From contig JAPKZA010000235.1 in assembly GCA_026394015.1 (NCBI GenBank), forward strand, positions 1-64,000: a DNA stretch of 64,000 bases, written 5' to 3'. The DNA is from Acidobacteriota bacterium. GTDB lineage: Bacteria > Acidobacteriota > Terriglobia > Bryobacterales > Bryobacteraceae. The notes beneath the pieces were generated by a model. It was not told the origin of the DNA. It saw only the letters and a list, made by a program, of their open reading frames with translations, and did no database searches. The translations under genes were made by a program, and so were the position numbers. Positions 16,889 to 25,363 of the stretch are shown in pieces (position 1 is the first letter of the stretch; each line of letters begins with the position of its first letter).

Positions 16889-19630
16889 ATGAACGAAGTC
16901 TTAAAATCACGGTTGCGCCAGGGAGCCAAAGCCGAGTCTCCCAACTTCGACGTCAACACGGATCACTATGGCGTCACCTACCAAGGCGAGGATCCCGTCA
17001 CCAACTTGCAGGTCGCTCTCGACTGGATGATCCTCAACCCAACGGGCGACGTCAAAAAGAAGTTCCCCAGCGGAACCGGCCCCTGGCACAAACTAGTCCT
17101 GGTCAACGCGCAAATCTACTGGCAAACCCCCAAACTAGTCCTCCCCACCGCCGACGCGCTCGAAGGCTCCGACCCCTTCGTCAACACTGGCTACCACTGG
17201 CTAACCTACGAAACCGTCCTCAACAAACCCAAATTCCGCAAATCCAACCAGGAAGTGAAAGTCGGCCTCTACGCGGCTTGCCTCTCCGACATGCAACTCT
17301 GGTTCCGGGACGATATCGACGAAAAGCCCTTCAAAGCCCTCTGCGATTCATTCCTGCCCGATCACACGGTCGACGAAGTGCGCCTCCTCTCCCAAGCGAG
17401 TTGGTGGTGGAAGCAGCAAAAAGACCTCGACACCCTCGTCGGCAAAAAGGCCCCTTATTTCGAAGCGCTCCCGGATCTGAAACCACCGGCCGTTGACCAT
17501 CCCGGCATCTTTTCCGATAGCGCCGACGAAGTCGTCGGATCGCGCGCTGGCTTGCGCCTTCACCTGCCCCGCATGATCGTCATGCCCTATAACTTTTGGG
17601 ACAACACGACCGAATCAAGCGCCCTCGGCACCGGCCCCGGGTTCACCGCCGAGATCGGTGGTTTTCGCCACCCCATCCCTTTGATTCAGGTCAAAACGGG
17701 CGTCGCCAATCCCGATAGCTGGAGCATGTGGCCCACCGCGTCCCGCAGCAGCGTCATGCGCCTCAAAAACGTCAAAGCAGCGGGCATCGTCTGGCCCGTC
17801 GCCGATTGGGTCGCTTGGCCGTTCGATCACGCCGAAAAGCGCCGCAACGATTTCAAGTACGCCCCCGCCCGGCTACCGCTCTTCGTTAACGCTACATTCA
17901 AGGCCGAAGTCGCCGGCGATACCCATTTCAAGTACGCCAAAAAAGACGACTATCTCTTCTCCGTCAAGACCGGCGTCTGCGTCGTCGGCTTCGATGCCCA
18001 ACTGAAAGCAAACAAGGACATCATCGGCAAGGACGACGAATGGCTCGTCGGCTGCATGCGCAGCGACACCATCATGGCCATCGAAAAGCTGGCGACCAAG
18101 GGAAAGCCACCCAAAGACATCTTGATCCAAACCGAGATCATGATGGCTCTCGAACGTCTCGAAAGCCCCAACCTACCCAAAAAAGGCGTCGACGGGGTCG
18201 CCCTCCGCGACATCAGCTCCCTCGAACTCGATAAACACTACATCCCCCCTCTCAGCATCCCCTTCATCGCGATGGACATGAAAACGCTGACCGAAGAGTT
18301 CGCCCTCGTCGACAATCCCGCTTGGTGCGCGCTTTGGCAGAAGGCTTGGGCCGAGGCGCTCGGCAGAGCGAAGGCCTTTTTCCTCGTTCAATACGGGATG
18401 CAGCACGCCAATCCCAACGTGCAAAACTATCTCATCGAGTTCTCCGCCGGTGCGCTGGGCCCGGAACTGCCCGTGCGAATCATCATCCGCGATGTCGCCG
18501 ACGCCTTGCTCTGCCGCGAAGTCGCCTGGGCACTCTTCGGCAAGGACGAACCCTGCCCGCAAGACGCCGATGCCCATGCCGCACTCGGCGAAATGCGCCT
18601 CCCTGTCCTTCGCTATAACTTCCACAGCGCCGCCCAGTGCCATCACAATGAAACCGGCGACATTGACGTCCAGTTTGGCCCTTCTGGCATTCAGTTTCTC
18701 TGGCACCGCTTCTCGAACTTCTACGCCGCCTGGAAGGGCGACGCCGATAAGCTTAACGAATGCCCTCCCACTCGGCTCGCCAAGGTGCTCCGCCTATCCA
18801 GCGTTTGGGGAATCGCCCACTCCGCCGCTTACGTCCGAACGATTGAAAGCGCTCTCGGCGTTGCGTTCGGCACCATCCGTTGGGACCACCTCGTCGATCC
18901 CGATCACGACCCCGAGCGCTTCGTCCGCGATGGGAAGAACTACGCCGATTACGAACGCATCTCGAAGGTCGATCTCAAGTGGGAAGAAGACGCCGCGGCC
19001 ATCATCCAAGTACAGTTCCGCGACACCCTCCGGGGGAAAATCTGCGACTATCACAATCGCGCCTGGAAACCGGCCACACCGACTTTCCAAATCCGCGTCC
19101 AATCGCCAACCGGACAAGCGCTCGCCCACACTGTGGTCTACATCACCGAAACCGTGAACTCCGCCACAAGCATGCGCTTTACAGACAGTGAAGGCAAAAT
19201 CCCTTTCTTTGCCAAAGCACGCACGGACTTCAAGTTTGAGATCGGTCGAGGTGCCCATACCGGCGGCCCCGGGGCCTGGGACCGCACCAAAGTCGTATTG
19301 GCGTTTGACGCCGAGGCCGACGGCGTCGCTACCTACAAAGCTCCCGCCCCGAAGCCACCCGTCGTAACCGTCGCTGCCGTGGTCCCCCCGGTGGTCGGCA
19401 CGATCACCCTCTCCGCCACCGCGACCGCCGACGTCGCGCAAAGCATGGCAACCGTCCAGTTTCAGCTCGACGCGGGCAATTTGGGCCTACCCCTCGCGGC
19501 CCTTCCCTACGATCTGGTTTTCGACTCGACGACCGTGCCCAATGGCGTACACAGCATCACCGCCATCGCTCAGGACGCCGATGGACGCTCCACCACCGCG
19601 GTGGCAGTCAGCATAACCGTCGCCAACTAG
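16889..19630 (+). CDS. Large uncharacterised protein with C-terminal Ig-like domains, putative cargo of the island
   Basis: A 913-residue protein with no signal peptide or membrane segment. I recognise no domain in residues 1-720. That part is rich in Trp, His and Asp, with stretches such as VQYGMQHANPNVQNYLIEF and RIIIRDVADALLCREVAWAL near residues 498-545; these recall the HGQN...RD motifs of IucA/IucC-type siderophore synthetases, but weakly. Residues ~730-800 look like a carboxypeptidase-regulatory/TTR-like sandwich (VQSPTGQALAHTVVYITETV). Residues ~832-912 are a bacterial Ig-like domain (VQFQLDAGNLGLPLAALPYD, VPNGVHSITAIAQDADGRS). It follows three T6SS-accessory-like genes in one operon, the usual place for the effector. 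A good AAGGAA site supports the ATG. No VgrG, PAAR or immunity gene is visible. Function unknown. Confidence 0.6.
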   Translation: MNEVLKSRLRQGAKAESPNFDVNTDHYGVTYQGEDPVTNLQVALDWMILNPTGDVKKKFPSGTGPWHKLVLVNAQIYWQTPKLVLPTADALEGSDPFVNTGYHWLTYETVLNKPKFRKSNQEVKVGLYAACLSDMQLWFRDDIDEKPFKALCDSFLPDHTVDEVRLLSQASWWWKQQKDLDTLVGKKAPYFEALPDLKPPAVDHPGIFSDSADEVVGSRAGLRLHLPRMIVMPYNFWDNTTESSALGTGPGFTAEIGGFRHPIPLIQVKTGVANPDSWSMWPTASRSSVMRLKNVKAAGIVWPVADWVAWPFDHAEKRRNDFKYAPARLPLFVNATFKAEVAGDTHFKYAKKDDYLFSVKTGVCVVGFDAQLKANKDIIGKDDEWLVGCMRSDTIMAIEKLATKGKPPKDILIQTEIMMALERLESPNLPKKGVDGVALRDISSLELDKHYIPPLSIPFIAMDMKTLTEEFALVDNPAWCALWQKAWAEALGRAKAFFLVQYGMQHANPNVQNYLIEFSAGALGPELPVRIIIRDVADALLCREVAWALFGKDEPCPQDADAHAALGEMRLPVLRYNFHSAAQCHHNETGDIDVQFGPSGIQFLWHRFSNFYAAWKGDADKLNECPPTRLAKVLRLSSVWGIAHSAAYVRTIESALGVAFGTIRWDHLVDPDHDPERFVRDGKNYADYERISKVDLKWEEDAAAIIQVQFRDTLRGKICDYHNRAWKPATPTFQIRVQSPTGQALAHTVVYITETVNSATSMRFTDSEGKIPFFAKARTDFKFEIGRGAHTGGPGAWDRTKVVLAFDAEADGVATYKAPAPKPPVVTVAAVVPPVVGTITLSATATADVAQSMATVQFQLDAGNLGLPLAALPYDLVFDSTTVPNGVHSITAIAQDADGRSTTAVAVSITVAN

Positions 19631-19635
19631 CCAAT

Positions 19636-22600
19636 CTAGAACTCAACCCGTAATCCCAACTGAAACACCCGCGCCGCCCGGGACGAGTTAATCGTCCCGC
19701 CGTTCAGCACGTCCACCCTCGTCTCCGGCAAGCTGAAGTTCGTCCGGTTCGATACGTTAAACGTCTCCACCCGGAACTGCACCGCCTTCTGCTCCGCAAT
19801 CACGAACCGCCGCGACAAGCTCGTATCCAGCGTAAAGAATCCCGGCCCGTCCAGCACATTCCGCCCCGATGACCCAAACCGATACGACCCGCGCGGCACC
19901 AGCGGAAAAGCCGTCCGGTCAAACCATCCGTCCGGCCCCGCCCCCGGCAGCGTCCCCGACGCAATCCGGTCCGGCCGCACCGCGTCGCCCAAATCCAGCG
20001 ACACATTCGCCACCTTCGGCGTAAACGGCTGCCCTGTGTACGCCCGTGTCGTCCCCGCCAACTGCCAGTTCCGCAGCATCAAGTGCTTCGAAAATTTCGG
20101 CGCATAGATGAAACTCGCCACAAACGAATGCCCAATGTCGAAGTCGCTCCGCCCCCGCTCGCCGTGCAGATTCCGCGCGTCCTGCGCCGAGGGGAACCCC
20201 GCTGCAATTGTCCCTCCCGTGTTCGAACTCTCGTCGATCGACTTGGCGTACACATACGACGCCCGCACGAAAAGCTCCTTCGTAAAACGCCGCCGCAGCG
20301 TTACCGTCCCGGAACTGTAAATCGAGTTCGAACTCGCCGCAAAGTAGTTGATCGTCTGGAACGGCGAATACTGCCGCGGAAAACTCCCGTCCGCCAACCG
20401 CAGCGCCGGCACCCGAAACGGCTGGTTCACGTCGTACCGCCGCGGCAAATGCGTCCCCTTCGACCCCGCATACGCCACCTCCAACACCGTCCCCCCTCCA
20501 AAATCACGCTCCATCGTCAACGACCACGATTGTAGATACTGGTCCTTCGAGTTGATGTCCTGTCCGCTCGTCGATGTAATGCCGCCCACCCGCCGCTTCG
20601 CCAGCGGATACGGGTTCGATACCGTCAACAACAGTGGATTCGATGACGTCGCCGAATAGGACTCATTCACCGAAAACGGGTAAATATCGCTCAGTTCGTC
20701 CGTGCGGTAGAGCGAACTCGCCCCGTAGAACATCCCGTAGCCACCGCGAATCACGCTCTTCTGCGTCCCAAACGGTCGCCACGCAAATCCGAACCGCGGC
20801 GCAAAATTCGCATAATTCGTCTTCACGATGGCCGGCGATAAACCCACATCCCCCGCCAACGCCACATACTGCCCTAAGCCCGTCTCCGCAATTCGAGCAT
20901 CGAAATCCGGCAGATTCCCCTTCCCAGCGATAATCACCTTCCCCAACTCCGGCACAAACATCGACCACGCCCCAAACTTCTCTTTCGGCGGCTTCATCAG
21001 GTCATATCGAATGCCGATGTTCAACGTCAGCGTCGGCGTCACCTTCCAATCGTCCTGCGCATACGCCGAATAGTTCGAAACCAAATGGTACGGCCCCGCC
21101 CCGTCCAACTGCCGCCGGGTCGTCTGGGCATAGCCCATCACGAAATCCGCCATCGGCTCATTCGTAAACCGCCCCAAAAACGTCATGCGGCCGCGCGTAT
21201 CGCCAAACTGCCGCGAAAAGTACTGAAACCGCAAAAAGTCTCCCCCGAACTTAAACGCGTGCTTGCCCCGAATCCACGTCAGCGCATCCGCATACTGAAA
21301 ATTGTTGTAGCTCCAAATCTTCGGCAGGTCATAGGCGTGTCCCAGGGTGATGTATCCGGAAACATCCGACTGCGGCAACCCCAGCGCGATCGGATTCGTC
21401 GTTCCGCCCACAAAGCCCACCTCACCCGCCCAATCCCGCGTATTCGACGGCCACCCCTGGTTCAACGTCCGCCGCGAAAAGGAAACGCTCGCCTCGTTAA
21501 ACAGGCTCGCAGAAACCGTGCGCAAGTACCGAATACTCGAGAGCAGCTCGAAATTCGCCGTCGTCGTCCCGAACAACGCAATCGGAGACCGGTTGAACGG
21601 CGTCGTCGATTCGTTCGGCCTCCAGAAGGTCGAAAACGTCAGCCGGTCCCGGTCCGACACGGTATCGTCCACTTTCACGCTGAAGTTATTGGAACTGCTC
21701 GTCCCGTTCGCCTGGCCAATGTAGTTCACTCCTGCTGAAACCAAGTTCGGGGCCGGATAAAAGCTCGCCAGCTTCAGCGCCACCGGATCCAACCGCGCCG
21801 CCGGAATCTGGTTCCCTGCAAACGGGGCCGCCCTGTTCAACGGGTCGGCCACCACCAGCGGCCTTCCAAACGCGTCCCGCGCGCTCCGGAAATCCCCGCG
21901 CAACATCTCCGGTGCCGGCACAATGCCCCGCTGTAAACTCCCCGACACCTGCCGCAACGATTCCCAGCTAACCAGGAAAAACGTTCGATTCTTGATGATC
22001 GGCCCCGATACCGTCGCCCCAAACTGATTCCGTCGCAGCTTCGGCTTCGTCACCGCAAAAAAGCCGCGCGCGTCCATCACATCGTTCCGCAAAAACTCAT
22101 ACAGCGAACCCCGCAACTTGTTCCCCCCGCTCTTCATCACCACGCTCAAAATCCCGCCCGCATATCTCCCATACTCGGCCGAAAACCCGGACGTGATCAT
22201 CTTAAACTCCTGCACCCCTTCGAGCGGCGGATTCGCCATCGAACCCGTATTCCGGCGCTGCGTGTTGTTCATCCCATCCAGCAGAAACCCCACGTTATCC
22301 GCCCGCGCGCCATTAATCGCGTACGCCCCGTCCCCATCCTCTCCCTTCGGCAACACGCCTCCCGTCAAGTAAGCAAGATCCGAAAAATTCCGCCCCGCCA
22401 GCGGCATCTCCGTCAACTCCTGATTCGTCGTCACATCGCCCCGCGCTCCGCTCTCGGTCGTCAGCGGCGTCGGCGTATCGGTGACGGTCACGGACTCCGT
22501 CGTCGCGCCCACCTCCATCTGGATGTCGAACCGCAGCGTCTGGTTCACCGTCAACACAAATTCGGCCTGCTTATGAACCCGAAACCCCGCCCCCTGGGCC

Positions 22601-22821
22601 TCTAAAACGTACTTACCCGGCGTCAGATAAGGTACCGTAACATCCCCCGCCGCGTCGGTCACTCGCGCAAATGCCTGGTTCGTCTCCAGTTGCAAGACGT
22701 TCACCGCCACCCCCGGAATTACCGCCCCCGAAGCGTCCACCACCCTACCCACTACGCTCGCCGTCGGCGTCTGTCCACTCGCCAAACCAGCTATCACCAG
22801 AAAAAGACCCAGATAACGCAT
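19636..22821 (-). CDS. TonB-dependent receptor, Oar-like
   Basis: About 1061 residues from the ATG at 22821, which precedes a clear signal peptide (MRYLGLFLVIAGLASGQ) and has TTAGGA upstream; a longer frame reaching 22869 would put 16 Arg-rich residues before the signal and is unlikely. The CarboxypepD_reg domain (SVVGRVVDASGAVIPGVAVN) is followed by the plug (AGRNFSDLAYLTGGVLPKGE, VGFLLDGMNNTQRRNTGSMA) and a barrel ending LGLRVEF. It is an outer-membrane uptake receptor of unknown ligand. It is convergent with the island operon, five bases after that operon's last stop, and divergent from the efflux operon beginning at 22900. Confidence 0.9.
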   Translation of the reverse strand: MRYLGLFLVIAGLASGQTPTASVVGRVVDASGAVIPGVAVNVLQLETNQAFARVTDAAGDVTVPYLTPGKYVLEAQGAGFRVHKQAEFVLTVNQTLRFDIQMEVGATTESVTVTDTPTPLTTESGARGDVTTNQELTEMPLAGRNFSDLAYLTGGVLPKGEDGDGAYAINGARADNVGFLLDGMNNTQRRNTGSMANPPLEGVQEFKMITSGFSAEYGRYAGGILSVVMKSGGNKLRGSLYEFLRNDVMDARGFFAVTKPKLRRNQFGATVSGPIIKNRTFFLVSWESLRQVSGSLQRGIVPAPEMLRGDFRSARDAFGRPLVVADPLNRAAPFAGNQIPAARLDPVALKLASFYPAPNLVSAGVNYIGQANGTSSSNNFSVKVDDTVSDRDRLTFSTFWRPNESTTPFNRSPIALFGTTTANFELLSSIRYLRTVSASLFNEASVSFSRRTLNQGWPSNTRDWAGEVGFVGGTTNPIALGLPQSDVSGYITLGHAYDLPKIWSYNNFQYADALTWIRGKHAFKFGGDFLRFQYFSRQFGDTRGRMTFLGRFTNEPMADFVMGYAQTTRRQLDGAGPYHLVSNYSAYAQDDWKVTPTLTLNIGIRYDLMKPPKEKFGAWSMFVPELGKVIIAGKGNLPDFDARIAETGLGQYVALAGDVGLSPAIVKTNYANFAPRFGFAWRPFGTQKSVIRGGYGMFYGASSLYRTDELSDIYPFSVNESYSATSSNPLLLTVSNPYPLAKRRVGGITSTSGQDINSKDQYLQSWSLTMERDFGGGTVLEVAYAGSKGTHLPRRYDVNQPFRVPALRLADGSFPRQYSPFQTINYFAASSNSIYSSGTVTLRRRFTKELFVRASYVYAKSIDESSNTGGTIAAGFPSAQDARNLHGERGRSDFDIGHSFVASFIYAPKFSKHLMLRNWQLAGTTRAYTGQPFTPKVANVSLDLGDAVRPDRIASGTLPGAGPDGWFDRTAFPLVPRGSYRFGSSGRNVLDGPGFFTLDTSLSRRFVIAEQKAVQFRVETFNVSNRTNFSLPETRVDVLNGGTINSSRAARVFQLGLRVEF

Positions 22822-22899
22822 TCGCGTAATCCTAACGCGAATCCGCCCTAAGCGAAAGCCTGTCACCATTCTCCTCGAAACTGCATCCTGCTTTGCGAA

Positions 22900-24219
22900 G
22901 TGCTACGACAACTCATTTTACTTACGCTCGCTGTGCCGCTTACGGCGCAAACTCCACCGCTCACCCTCCGCGACGCCGTTCGAAAAGCCCTCGAACAGCA
23001 CCCCTCCGTCCAAGCCGCCCAAGCCCAGTCCAAGGCCGTCGCCGCCCGCACCATCCAAGCCCGCTCCGGCTTCCTCCCCAAAATCAACTACTCCGAATCC
23101 TTCCAGTCCTCCAACAACCCCGTCTTCGCCTTCTCCACCCTCCTCACCCAACGCCGCTTCGCCGCCGCCAACTTCGCCATCGACACCCTCAACCACCCCG
23201 GCACCGTCAACAACTTCCAATCCCAACTCTCCATCGATCAAGTCCTCTATGACTTCGGCGGCACCCGATCGAACGTCCAATCCGCCCAACTCGGCGAAAA
23301 GCTCTCCGCGGAACAGGAGCGCCACACCCGCAGCAACCTCATCGCCAAGGTCGCCCGTTCGTATCACGGCGTCACCCTCGCCGAAGAGTTCCTCAAAGCC
23401 GCCCAACGCGCCGTCGCCTCCGCCGAAGCCGACCTCACCCGCGCCGAAGCCGTCCGTACCGCCGGACTCTCCACCGACGCCGACGTCCTCTCCATCCGCG
23501 TCCATCTTGCCGCCATGCAGGAACAGCGCATCCAGCGTCAGTCCACCCTCGATCTCGCCCGCGCCGCCCTCAACGAAGCCCTCGGCCAACCCCTCGACGA
23601 CCCCCTCGCTCTCTCCACTCCTCTGACCCCCGCCCCCGTCTCAACCGAAGCCGTCGCCGCAAGCGACCGCCCCGAACTCCGCCAAGCCACCCTCGCCCGC
23701 CAACTCGCCGAAACCCAGTCCGCCGCCGCCCGCTCCGCCCTCTTCCCCCAGATCACCGGCCGTGCCGCCGTCGAAGCCGACCGCGGCCGCTTCGTCAACC
23801 AAGGCTCCGCCAACTGGTACGTCTCCGCCGGCCTCCGCTGGAACCTCTTCAATGGTTATGCGGACCGCGCCCGCCAAACCGAAGCCGCCGCCACCCTCGT
23901 CAAATCCCAAGCCAACGAGCGAGAAACCCAAGCCGGCGTTCGCCTCGAACTGCGCCAAGCCCAAGCCGCTCTCTCCTCCGCCGCCCAACGCATTGAAGTC
24001 GCCTCCGCCACCGTCGCCTACGCCGAAGAGAGCCTCCGGATCACCAAAAATCGCTACGAAGCCGGCCTCGCCACCGTCTCGGACCTCCTCCGCACCGAAA
24101 CCGCCCTCCTCGATTCCACCACCCGCCGCCTCGCGGCCATTTACGACCATCGCCTCGCCGCCGTCCTCCTGCAACTCGCCGCCGGCACCCTTAACGGAGA
24201 TTCCAATGTCCTTCAATAA
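22900..24219 (+). CDS. TolC family outer-membrane efflux protein
   Basis: A 439-residue TolC-like protein. A GTG start precedes a signal peptide (LRQLILLTLAVPLTAQ). The family opening PLTLRDAVRKALEQHPSVQA follows, then the two long-helix repeats, for example AGLSTDADVLSIRVHLAAMQ in the first half and YAEESLRITKNRYEAGLATV plus SDLLRTETALLDSTTRR in the second. It should form the trimeric outer-membrane channel of the tripartite pump encoded downstream. Its last 14 bases overlap the adaptor gene. No strong ribosome binding site is visible at the GTG, so the exact start is slightly uncertain. Confidence 0.88.
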   Translation: MLRQLILLTLAVPLTAQTPPLTLRDAVRKALEQHPSVQAAQAQSKAVAARTIQARSGFLPKINYSESFQSSNNPVFAFSTLLTQRRFAAANFAIDTLNHPGTVNNFQSQLSIDQVLYDFGGTRSNVQSAQLGEKLSAEQERHTRSNLIAKVARSYHGVTLAEEFLKAAQRAVASAEADLTRAEAVRTAGLSTDADVLSIRVHLAAMQEQRIQRQSTLDLARAALNEALGQPLDDPLALSTPLTPAPVSTEAVAASDRPELRQATLARQLAETQSAAARSALFPQITGRAAVEADRGRFVNQGSANWYVSAGLRWNLFNGYADRARQTEAAATLVKSQANERETQAGVRLELRQAQAALSSAAQRIEVASATVAYAEESLRITKNRYEAGLATVSDLLRTETALLDSTTRRLAAIYDHRLAAVLLQLAAGTLNGDSNVLQ

Positions 24220-25363
24220 AGCCCTCCTCCTGCCCTTCGCCCTCCTCGCCGCGTGCGGCCCCAAACCCAGCGAGGTCAAACCGGCCGCCCCGCCCCCCGC
24301 CATCTCCGTCTCCATCTCGACCCTCGCCCCCACCGTGTGGCCAGACTCCTTCGATGCCGTCGGCACCGTCCGCCCCCGCGTCGCCACCACCCTGTCAAGT
24401 CAAGTCATGGCCACCGTTCTCGACGTCAAGGTCCAACCCGGAGACCGCGTCGCCGCCGGGCAAACCCTCATCACCCTCGACGCCCGCAACCTCGACACCG
24501 CCCAGCGCCAAGCCCAGTCCGGTCTCAGCGAAGCCCGCAACGCCCTGCCCGAAACCGACAGCGCCATCGCCTCCGCCCAGGCCCAACTCGACCTCGCGCA
24601 ATCCACCCTCCGCCGCATGAAAGAACTCCTCGATAAACGCTCGCTGTCGCCCCAGGAGTTCGACGAATCCTCCGCCCGCGTCAAACTCGCCCAAGCCGCC
24701 CTCGCCATGGCCCAGGCCCGTAAACGCCAGCTCAACGACAAAGTCCAACAAGCCGAGCAGGCCGTCCAGCAAGCCACCATCTCTCGCTCCTACTCCGCAA
24801 TCAAAGCCCCCTTCGCCGCCCTCGTCATCGCCCGGCGCGCCGAACCCGGCACCCTCGCCTCCCCTGGCGTCCCCCTCCTCGACCTCGAGCAACAAGGCAC
24901 CTACCGCCTCGAAGTCGCCGTCGAAGAAGCCCGCCTCGCCAAGGTCCAACGCGGGGCCGCCGTCGAAGTCATCCTCGACGCCCTCTCCGTCCCCCTCTCC
25001 GGCCGCATCGCCGAAATCGTCCCCACCGTTGACCCGGCCTCCCGCTCCTTCACCGTCAAAATCGACCTGCCCTCCAACCCCGCCCTCCGCGGCGGCCTCT
25101 TCGGTCGCGCCCGCTTCCCGCTCGGCGAACGCCCCGCCCTCGCCATCCCCCGCGCCGCCGTCCTCACCCAGGGCCAACTCCAGTCCGTCCTCGTTGAAGA
25201 TTCCGGCGTCGCCCGCTCCCGCCTCATCACCCTGGGCCCCGCCCACGGCGATGCCGTCGAAGTCCTCTCCGGCCTCCGCCCCGGAGACCGCCTCATCTAT
25301 CCCGTCCGCCCCGACCTCACCGACGGCTCCCCCGTCGTCGAAAACCGCGAGGTCCGCAAATGA
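24206..25363 (+). CDS. RND efflux periplasmic adaptor lipoprotein (HlyD/MFP family)
   Basis: 385 residues from the ATG at 24206, which has GGAG nearby and a lipoprotein signal ([11 protein letters not shown], with the lipid-modified Cys about residue 16). The open frame extends further upstream but that part is antifunctional sequence inside the TolC gene. A lipoyl-like half ([20 protein letters not shown]), an alpha-helical hairpin (residues ~95-175), the second lipoyl half ([20 protein letters not shown]) and the beta-barrel and membrane-proximal domains ([20 protein letters not shown]) follow in the usual order. It bridges the RND pump to TolC in the periplasm. Its stop overlaps the pump start as ATGA, showing translational coupling. 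Confidence 0.88.
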   Translation: MSFNKALLLPFALLAACGPKPSEVKPAAPPPAISVSISTLAPTVWPDSFDAVGTVRPRVATTLSSQVMATVLDVKVQPGDRVAAGQTLITLDARNLDTAQRQAQSGLSEARNALPETDSAIASAQAQLDLAQSTLRRMKELLDKRSLSPQEFDESSARVKLAQAALAMAQARKRQLNDKVQQAEQAVQQATISRSYSAIKAPFAALVIARRAEPGTLASPGVPLLDLEQQGTYRLEVAVEEARLAKVQRGAAVEVILDALSVPLSGRIAEIVPTVDPASRSFTVKIDLPSNPALRGGLFGRARFPLGERPALAIPRAAVLTQGQLQSVLVEDSGVARSRLITLGPAHGDAVEVLSGLRPGDRLIYPVRPDLTDGSPVVENREVRK

